Shown here piece by piece: positions 1-5,527 of a DNA stretch of 5,527 nucleotides (positions are counted from its first letter, which is position 1; the number at the start of each line of letters is the position of its first letter). The translations under genes and the position numbers were made by a program. The stretch comes from an uncultured Prevotellaceae bacterium (lineage in GTDB: Bacteria; Bacteroidota; Bacteroidia; Bacteroidales; Bacteroidaceae): contig CALAVF010000332.1 of assembly GCA_937892315.1 (NCBI GenBank), positions 1-5,527 of the forward strand. Reading direction: 5' to 3'. Under the pieces are notes generated by a model, which ran no database searches, was not told the origin of the DNA, and saw nothing but the letters and a program-made list of their open reading frames with translations.

Positions 1-2033
1 GCTCGTGTAATGGCCACATATAGCAGGGAACGTTTCGATGAGAGGGACTCTCTTTGGGCCATTTTATCCATACCAGAGAACGGATAACCGGCATGAACTT
101 TTGAAGGTAGGTTCCTCTCATTCACTCCAATTAAGATGATGACACGATATTCCAAACCTTTCAAGGAATGGAAGGTGCAGAGGTCAACCCCGTTTGTTGA
201 TCCTTGTTTCTGCGTGCCTTTCAATATACGGTATTCTGTGTCGTCACTATGCAACCTACTCTGAAGTGGTTTAAGAAACTGCATACTTGGAGCGGCTATA
301 CATATTTCGGAATGCTTGATGCCATTTTCAAGACATTCGCTCATCCATTCCACAACTTTTTCCACTTCGCCATTGGCATCACTTGCCATTTGATAGATGG
401 GTGCAACACCATGGTGAATAAGTGACACATAGCCTTGAGCCGATTCTTTGCCTCCATCAAGGTCGTCGAAATCTACTCCTTTGATAACACAGACTGCAAC
501 TCGTTTTATGGGTTCTGTGGTGCGATAATTGATCTTCAACTTCCTACTCCTCACTCCTCGTACATTGATACCCGCAGCACCGAAATTCATCTTCCGGCCT
601 GTGTAGATACGCTGTATCGGGTCTCCAACAAGGAATAAGTCATTCCTACCCTCTGCGACTAATGCGCGAAGGAATTTCAGTTCCGGGTTGGAGAAATCCT
701 GGAATTCGTCCGCAATGACATTCGTGTATGGATGAATACCATTATCATTGAGATAGTTGGTCGCTTCATTGAAAAGTTCAAGCCTGTCAACAACCCTACG
801 TTCCTGTTTAAGAGCCACATATTTCTCTACAAGTTTCCAAATATCAACCCGTTGCTTACGGCTTAACGCCCTTGTACGGCCAACACGCGGCTGCATCATA
901 TATTGCTTCACATCCTTGTTGCCATAATATACAATAACATCGATGTACTCATCATAGAGGAACTGTTCGTCAAACTCTGTCACTTCGGTTTCAAGAACTT
1001 CACGCCATAATTTCAGAGATTCTTCATCACCACTATAGTCCAGAACTTTATAACCATCCTTTATCTTATATGCCTTAACAACATCAAGCAACACGCTGTC
1101 GATATTGTTCAACTTATACTTTTGTACTGGCACATCCAATTTTGCTATTGAATCGGCAAGATTGATGCTTAACGTTCTCGTGTACGTCGTAAAGAGAACG
1201 TGAGCATCAGGATTTTGGCAGAGATATTTCAAGCGATGAATGGCGGCAATGGTCTTACCTGTACCGGCACCGCCACTGACCTTCATCGTCCCCTTATATT
1301 CAGCATCGACACGCTTCCCTTGAGACGGATGCAGGAATATCTGCCATTTATCCATGCCTTGCTCAATGATACGCTGAAGTGCATCATCATCAGTGATTTC
1401 AACAAACCTCCGTTTGTTATTGTCACTGAGAAGTTTGTCTTCATTGTCATGAACTTGTCCTTCCTCTATAGCATTGATGACGGCATCTATATTCTCTCCG
1501 TCCATGATATTGAAGATGTTCTCGTATGCATCCAGGGGTAATATAGGCTCCAAGGCATCAAGGTCATTTAGATTCTTAATGCTCATCACTCGACCTATCG
1601 TCTCTTGTGGAACACCAATCTTCAGCAGTTTCTCTTCTGGAACGCCGGTAAAGAAAGACGAGGTTTCAACTACGGGAACTGTAGGAGATTTGGTTTCTTC
1701 CTTCTCTTCCACATTCACCAACTGGCATGCCTGTGTATGTTCATTCCAAACAAACTTTTTGCTCATGCCCCATCTGTATGCTTCTTCATGGTCGGCTACA
1801 TACAGTAGAGAGTATGTGTTACCATCGAGCATACCAATAACAACCCGATAGTTGTCATCCACGCGAGCAGTACGCATGGTAGAGTTTTTGAATTGTGCAA
1901 TCGGTTCCAGATGTATTCCTGGAGATGCTGGGTTCTCGCGGAATTTCTTTTGGAAAGCAACCACTTTGTCTTGTGTCTTCTTCGGAAGTTTGAAAACTGC
2001 ATCGAAGAATGTTTCTGATAAGAACAGTCTCAT
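1..2033 (-). CDS. RelE-fold/UvrD-like superfamily 1 helicase fusion (3' end outside window)
   Basis: Translation from the ATG at 2031-2033 gives 677 codons with no stop before the left edge. It is the only ATG after the in-frame stop at 2049-2051, so the start is secure. Residues 1-89 resemble RelE/ParE toxins (SETFFDAVFKLPKKTQ, then NYRVVIG and HEEAYRW). A charged linker (about 107-123) leads to a small helical region (about 125-192). The motor follows: WQIFLHPSQ (230-238), Walker A GGAGTGKT (254-261), motif Ia LFTTYTRTL (280-288), Walker B ADEFQDF (441-447), motif III VGDPIQRIY (469-477), motif IV NYR (502-504), motif V TFHSLKGLEY (620-629) and motif VI YVAITRA (from 672). All are intact, so an active ATPase and DNA translocase is expected. 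Only about 115 residues separate motifs IV and V, far fewer than in UvrD, so domain 2B looks missing or very small. Little protein should remain past the edge. It follows the DUF1998 helicase by 10 bp, probably in one operon. The ribonuclease activity of the RelE-like part is unproven. Confidence 0.94.
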   Translation of the reverse strand, partial: MRLFLSETFFDAVFKLPKKTQDKVVAFQKKFRENPASPGIHLEPIAQFKNSTMRTARVDDNYRVVIGMLDGNTYSLLYVADHEEAYRWGMSKKFVWNEHTQACQLVNVEEKEETKSPTVPVVETSSFFTGVPEEKLLKIGVPQETIGRVMSIKNLNDLDALEPILPLDAYENIFNIMDGENIDAVINAIEEGQVHDNEDKLLSDNNKRRFVEITDDDALQRIIEQGMDKWQIFLHPSQGKRVDAEYKGTMKVSGGAGTGKTIAAIHRLKYLCQNPDAHVLFTTYTRTLSINLADSIAKLDVPVQKYKLNNIDSVLLDVVKAYKIKDGYKVLDYSGDEESLKLWREVLETEVTEFDEQFLYDEYIDVIVYYGNKDVKQYMMQPRVGRTRALSRKQRVDIWKLVEKYVALKQERRVVDRLELFNEATNYLNDNGIHPYTNVIADEFQDFSNPELKFLRALVAEGRNDLFLVGDPIQRIYTGRKMNFGAAGINVRGVRSRKLKINYRTTEPIKRVAVCVIKGVDFDDLDGGKESAQGYVSLIHHGVAPIYQMASDANGEVEKVVEWMSECLENGIKHSEICIAAPSMQFLKPLQSRLHSDDTEYRILKGTQKQGSTNGVDLCTFHSLKGLEYRVIILIGVNERNLPSKVHAGYPFSGMDKMAQRESLSSKRSLLYVAITR
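1767..2033 (-). other. RelE/ParE-fold domain at the N-terminus of the UvrD-like helicase
   Basis: Residues 1-89 have the order of a RelE/ParE fold: two helices with a short LPKKTQ turn between them (about 6-33), an NPASPG loop (34-39), then strands carrying MRTARV (53-58), NYRVVIG (61-67) and SLLYVADHEEAYRW (75-88). By eye, R63 sits where E. coli RelE has Arg61 (numbering from memory), and H82 and Y86 fall near the C-terminal catalytic positions. Reading continues without a stop into the helicase, so this is a domain and not a free toxin, and no antitoxin gene is adjacent. It could be a ribosome- or RNA-binding module, an effector held in check by the motor, or a structural part only. Confidence 0.8.
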
Positions 2034-2043
2034 AGTTATATTG
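2034..2043 (-). promoter_or_regulatory. 10-bp intergenic junction; start region without a Shine-Dalgarno
   Basis: Only ten bases (CAATATAACT on the minus strand) separate the TAA of the DUF1998 helicase from the ATG of the UvrD-like gene. The bases before the ATG, including the last codons of the upstream gene, are AT-rich with no AGGAGG-like element. This is usual in Bacteroidota and fits translation coupled to, or re-initiating after, the upstream gene. No hairpin terminator or promoter has room here, which supports co-transcription. Confidence 0.55.
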
Positions 2044-5000
2044 TTATTTTATTAATTCTTCATTAAAGTCTTCCTGGGCAATCACCATATAGCCGTTCTG
2101 TTCAAAAACAGATGAATCATTGGTATCAAATGGATCAATGGCTATCTTTGGATTATCAATGATCATTGCAGCACTTGCAATTACCTCATTATCAGCATTA
2201 GTGAGATCGAAGATACCTTCATGGCTGAAAGGCACATTGTTGTCAAGTAAAATATCAACGATATCTTCCATTCCGGGATAGAGTTCTTTGATTTCATCAC
2301 GGTTGACAACTGCTTCAGTTGCAGCCCCATCTGTTTCCTCATTGGAACCGGCTGACCAGAATTGGATAAGGTTGTATCTCCGCCAAAACGAAACCCATTC
2401 GTCCTTGTCGAGTTCCCTTAATCCCTTATGTAGATGTATCTCATATTTAACCGCATTGCTGAAAGCCTGATCAACTTCATCATCTGAAGATGTGTCGGTC
2501 AGTTTCTCGTAACAGTTGTTATCCAACTGAATAGTTCCCTCATATAAAGCAGCACCATTCGGGAAGAAGTTCGGAACATCATTGATGCACCAGAAACAAG
2601 TCTCTTTGATTGCCCCCAACTGTGCTTTCTCCAACAGTTGTCCCAATCTGGAAACAGAATTGAGGCCAAGTTCATCCTCTTTCACAGACTCAAAGAGTTG
2701 AATATCCTCCCATGTGATAGTCCATGAGAACATACGCTGGGATTTGGCCTGCTTGATTCCCTCACGTTTCTCCCAATCACTGTAGAACCTCATATTCGGG
2801 TCACAGGCATGGTACTTATAACCATCCAAGTAGACAGACCACCAAGGAATCTTTATCAAGTCCTCTATCTCCATGCCTCCTATCTTGGCATACGTACACA
2901 TCATCTGGAAATCAGGAATAGTTATATGTCTTACCCCATACGCCATCGTCAATTCAAATTGTGGTCTGATGCTATAGCGTAATTCTGTATTATCTCTATC
3001 GTCAATTATATGAAGTTCATAATGATAGGAATCATCATCAGGAACTTTCTCGAATTCCCAATTGTTATTCTTTGCCATTGTCTGCAGGGCACGGATAAAC
3101 TTCAGTTCCAGTTCACTGTCTTCCGCTGCTCCTGCTTGTGCGATAGTACCGACCGAGCCATCAATCCTTTCCCATGTGTTCGCTCCATCGACAAGTTTGC
3201 CGAACATGGCCTCTGCTTGCTCCCTGCTGAAAGCATCACGGCTATATTGGTTGCCGTATGTCAATATACAGTGGTAGCATCCATCCTTACCTTCCAATTG
3301 ACATTTGCATTCTTTGATATTATCATAAGCGTCCTGAAGCAATTTGGAAAATTCTTGGGTGTTGTACAGTTTTGCCAGATAACCTGTGCCGCCAGGGATT
3401 GTATCATACATTACGAGATAATAGTCTTTCTGTCCTGTCGCCTGATTCACTTCTGTATAGGAATCAATGCGGATATGCTCTGGCGAGGAATGATAATACT
3501 CTTTCATACCCAATTCTATGCCAGACTTAAACATCTCCACCGATGCTTTTGCGTCCATAATCTGGATAGGCAGCAGGATCTTGATGGCTTCTGTCTGCAT
3601 GTGGCGATACAGATACAGTTGCTCAAAAACTTCTCCATTCCTGTCATTCGCAAAAGTAACGTCCTTGTGATTACAGAACCTATAGTGCTGTTCAACAGGT
3701 TGGTGATCTTTGTTCATCTTCGAGAGTAATGGAGTTGACTTTCCGCAATGGCGGCATGTAACGAATCCATTCTCAGGAATGACGCCCTCATTATTGACCT
3801 CCACTTTTGTTCCCGACTGCATCTGCATTCCATAGTTGGTTTCATAGAGATCCATATTATTGCAGAACTCTATACCGAAACCGATATTCTTCATGGCAAA
3901 AGAAGAGACGATTCCTTTGTGATGGAACATAAAATGCTTTTTAACGATAAACTGCTCTTTTGTCCTTTCCTCATTGGAATCATCGAGAACGGCATCCACC
4001 TTGAACATAGCACTTCTCGCATTGGTAAACCTGAGATAGTGATGCTGATTGACTCCCCAAGAAGGATCTCCACACTTAGGACAAGCTGCCTCAGAATACT
4101 CTTGTGTTCCTTTTTCCGCCAGGCAATCACATTTTGAACAATACCTCATTGTCACGAGGTTGTCCTTCCAGTCGAATGTCGGTATGCCACTGACTTCCAA
4201 CTGGAACTTCTGGGTACAGAACTTATTACCAGGAGCCAACTCCTTGATACCCTGAGAGGCTGAGCGTGTCAGTTCTATTACCTTCGGCTCTGCCACATTG
4301 TTCTTCTTGTCCTCCTTCTCTTGTGAAGAATAGACGCTGGCCTGAAGTTTCACACCTGTTTCCGGGAATGCATAGTTAGGCAACAATCCGCAGTTTGTCA
4401 TAAACTCTATAAGGCTCTCACCTTGGATATTTGCGTATTGCTTCTTACAAGCCTTTATCAAGTCTCTGATGGCTTCCTTTGCAGGGTCATTAGGTTGCAA
4501 CCTTTCTTCTTGCTGCTTGTAATCGTTCAACTCTTCCCCAAGTCCATGCAGTCTGTCTGTCAACGAGCGGAACTCTTTGATGATATTCTGATAGAAAGAC
4601 TCATCATCAAGCGAGTCAGCCAACCTATCCAATGTAGGGAGAGTCTTTTCGTCATACTGCTCTGTAAACCGTGATTTCAACGTGTTCTTATTTGCCTTGA
4701 TAAAAGCAATGATACGATTAACCACAAAACCTTCTGACGACATACCACCTTCCGTTAGTTTCAAGTCTCTGATACTTGACGGAAGCGTGTTTTCCGAACT
4801 ACTGCTAATCCATGTGTCAATGCAATAAGCAACAAAGTGGCGACGTAAAATATCCTTTGCTTCAAGGAAACAGCCAGGAGTATTCACCTCTCCCTCCATC
4901 ATCTCATCTGGATAGTTGAAATAGTACATGTCGTGAGGTTCGCCCGAATGAGCATAGTTCAGGACTAGCGCAGAACCCTCCTTACGGCCAGCACGACCCA

Positions 5001-5527
5001 CACGTTGCAGGAAGTTGCTGGGCTTAGGTGGTACATTGGCATTACCCATCACGTTCAGGTCACCAATATCAATACCCATTTCAAGTGTTGACGTGGCGGT
5101 CAACACATTGACAGAATTAGAATGTGGGTGTTCCTTGAAATCCTTTTCAAGTATTTCCCTGTCTCCTCGCTCCAAAAGTCCTGTATGTTCACGGGCATAT
5201 ACACGGGGGGACAAATTACGGTTGTATACTTGCTGATAGTAATTCAGTTCCGGATTGATTTCCTCTGAATAGGTACCAGCACACTTGTAATCCAGACAAA
5301 GTGTATCTTCTGCAAGTCCATCACTCTTGGATACATATAATGTCGACTGACAGTTACTACACTTGATATGCTTTACATGCTTGCTTACCCAGATGTGGTC
5401 AGGGTTGATAACATAGTTGCCACCGCCTTCTTGGGCTTTGTTGACGATACCTACCTCCTCCATTTTGCTGAAAAGCATTCGGATGAAGTCATTAAACAGC
5501 ATTGGATTTTTCTCTATGGGCCAGTTG
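2044..5527 (-). CDS. DUF1998-family superfamily 2 DNA helicase, C-terminal part (5' end outside window)
   Basis: This is a large ATP-dependent helicase, presumably acting on DNA in the cytoplasm. The frame stays open from the stop (TAA, 2044-2046) to the right edge, so the Met at 5502 is internal; residues are numbered from it for convenience. Seen in order: second RecA lobe with a Cys cluster (C48, C51, C69, C74), motif V (TATSTLEMGID, 135-145), motif VI (QRVGRAGR, 166-173), a charged helical, possibly coiled-coil segment (about 296-360), the family-like LPNYAFP (374-380) and APGNKF (423-428), Cys pairs at 455/458, 474/477 and 583/586, the DUF1998 motif DTIPGGTGYL (700-709) with C732, C734, C742 and C745, and a nuclease-like tail (about 791-935). 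Motifs I and II are absent and should lie upstream. At least 1160 residues are present, so the full protein probably exceeds 1500. This layout is known from Druantia DruE and MrfA-like proteins, and split between genes in DISARM. The helicase/DUF1998 family call is firm; assignment to a named system is not possible here. Confidence 0.93.
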   Translation of the reverse strand, partial: NWPIEKNPMLFNDFIRMLFSKMEEVGIVNKAQEGGGNYVINPDHIWVSKHVKHIKCSNCQSTLYVSKSDGLAEDTLCLDYKCAGTYSEEINPELNYYQQVYNRNLSPRVYAREHTGLLERGDREILEKDFKEHPHSNSVNVLTATSTLEMGIDIGDLNVMGNANVPPKPSNFLQRVGRAGRKEGSALVLNYAHSGEPHDMYYFNYPDEMMEGEVNTPGCFLEAKDILRRHFVAYCIDTWISSSSENTLPSSIRDLKLTEGGMSSEGFVVNRIIAFIKANKNTLKSRFTEQYDEKTLPTLDRLADSLDDESFYQNIIKEFRSLTDRLHGLGEELNDYKQQEERLQPNDPAKEAIRDLIKACKKQYANIQGESLIEFMTNCGLLPNYAFPETGVKLQASVYSSQEKEDKKNNVAEPKVIELTRSASQGIKELAPGNKFCTQKFQLEVSGIPTFDWKDNLVTMRYCSKCDCLAEKGTQEYSEAACPKCGDPSWGVNQHHYLRFTNARSAMFKVDAVLDDSNEERTKEQFIVKKHFMFHHKGIVSSFAMKNIGFGIEFCNNMDLYETNYGMQMQSGTKVEVNNEGVIPENGFVTCRHCGKSTPLLSKMNKDHQPVEQHYRFCNHKDVTFANDRNGEVFEQLYLYRHMQTEAIKILLPIQIMDAKASVEMFKSGIELGMKEYYHSSPEHIRIDSYTEVNQATGQKDYYLVMYDTIPGGTGYLAKLYNTQEFSKLLQDAYDNIKECKCQLEGKDGCYHCILTYGNQYSRDAFSREQAEAMFGKLVDGANTWERIDGSVGTIAQAGAAEDSELELKFIRALQTMAKNNNWEFEKVPDDDSYHYELHIIDDRDNTELRYSIRPQFELTMAYGVRHITIPDFQMMCTYAKIGGMEIEDLIKIPWWSVYLDGYKYHACDPNMRFYSDWEKREGIKQAKSQRMFSWTITWEDIQLFESVKEDELGLNSVSRLGQLLEKAQLGAIKETCFWCINDVPNFFPNGAALYEGTIQLDNNCYEKLTDTSSDDEVDQAFSNAVKYEIHLHKGLRELDKDEWVSFWRRYNLIQFWSAGSNEETDGAATEAVVNRDEIKELYPGMEDIVDILLDNNVPFSHEGIFDLTNADNEVIASAAMIIDNPKIAIDPFDTNDSSVFEQNGYMVIAQEDFNEELIK
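2698..3132 (-). other. VSR/DUF559-like PD-(D/E)XK nuclease-type segment in the helicase C-terminus
   Basis: After the DUF1998 cluster, residues about 791-935 follow the order of a VSR/DUF559 nuclease fold: an acidic helix start (E797), a strand with IRPQFEL (845-851), TIPDF (861-865), then WWSVYLDGYKYH (887-898), a helix with DWEKREG (909-915) and a closing SWTITWED strand (926-933). D864, D893 and H898 sit at conserved places. The position that is usually Glu in the ELDG motif is Tyr here (Y891). Whether it cuts DNA or is a degenerate DNA-binding fold cannot be decided by eye. Confidence 0.5.
3268..3405 (-). other. DUF1998 core: PGGTG loop and four-cysteine cluster
   Basis: Residues 700-709 (DTIPGGTGYL) followed by C732, C734, C742 and C745 (CKC, then GCYHC) are the signature of the DUF1998 domain. 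In the family this domain packs beside the helicase core and its cysteines bind metal, as in MrfA-type helicases; DISARM DrmB carries it on a separate protein. All four cysteines are present here, so the domain looks intact. Confidence 0.88.
5281..5361 (-). other. Four-cysteine (probable zinc) insert in the second RecA lobe of the DUF1998 helicase
   Basis: Two cysteine pairs, CSNC (C48, C51) and C69/C74, lie about 60 residues before helicase motif V, inside what should be the start of the second RecA lobe. The spacing C-x2-C-x17-C-x4-C fits a zinc ribbon. Together with the pairs at 455/458, 474/477 and 583/586 and the DUF1998 cluster, it makes this a cysteine-rich, probably multi-zinc protein. 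Metal binding is inferred from spacing alone. Confidence 0.6.

Noticed and set aside
1200..1851. Two overlapping plus-strand open frames (1200-1541 and 1474-1851) opposite the UvrD-like gene
   Set aside because: They overlap each other and lie antisense to the Walker A and helical linker regions of the UvrD-like gene. No domain or ribosome-binding signal is visible.
1796..2002. A 68-codon minus-strand frame inside the start of the UvrD-like gene
   Set aside because: It is out of frame with the gene, whose reading is continuous and motif-rich; this is a shadow, not a small antitoxin.
1767..2033. A free-standing RelE toxin gene with an antitoxin
   Set aside because: There is no stop after the RelE-like part, the frame runs straight into the helicase, and the upstream neighbour is a helicase and not a small antitoxin.
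1..2033. A RecB/AddA-type repair nuclease-helicase
   Set aside because: The chain begins with a RelE-like fold, the motor is compact, and no RecB-type nuclease domain is visible within the window.
3010..3729. A 239-codon plus-strand open frame opposite the DUF1998 helicase
   Set aside because: It is antisense to a gene with clear conserved motifs (the DUF1998 cluster lies inside it), it matches no family I recognise, and its composition looks like a reverse-strand shadow.
5500..5502. The ATG at 5502 as the true start of the DUF1998 helicase
   Set aside because: The frame continues upstream (NWPIEKNP) without a stop to the window edge, and the essential motifs I and II are missing, so the gene must start outside the window.
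2044..5527. Naming the upstream gene drmA, druE or mrfA
   Set aside because: The shared domains support only the family. The N-terminal lobe and the neighbouring genes that would tell these systems apart lie outside the window.

Overview
The window holds two large genes, both on the minus strand and in the same order of transcription, filling essentially all 5527 bases. The upstream gene (2044-5527) runs off the right edge at its 5' end. The downstream gene (1-2033) runs off the left edge at its 3' end. Only 10 bp separate them. No RNA gene, transposon, CRISPR array, terminator or promoter could be supported, and no stretch of more than 300 bases lacks a gene.

Gene 1 is the C-terminal part of a very large superfamily 2 helicase of the DUF1998 type, related in layout to helicases of DISARM, Druantia and MrfA. 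In order it shows the second RecA lobe with a four-cysteine insert, helicase motifs V and VI, a long helical segment, further cysteine pairs, the DUF1998 core with its cysteine cluster, and a C-terminal segment that reads like a VSR/DUF559-type PD-(D/E)XK nuclease fold. The ATP-binding lobe (motifs I and II) must lie beyond the right edge.

Gene 2 is a superfamily 1 (UvrD/Rep-like) helicase with a RelE/ParE-fold domain fused to its N-terminus. All expected ATPase and helicase motifs from Walker A to motif VI are intact. The motor looks compact, with little room for the 2B domain found in UvrD and PcrA.

The tight spacing argues for one transcript and coupled translation of two different nucleic-acid motors. 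Such pairs are typical of anti-phage defence or DNA-modification-linked islands, so the best reading is part of a multi-gene defence operon whose other members lie outside the window. This is inference: neither gene alone identifies a named system.

The host is probably a member of the Bacteroidota (Bacteroides/Prevotella-like). The evidence is weak: moderately AT-rich coding sequence and an AT-rich gene start with no Shine-Dalgarno sequence.
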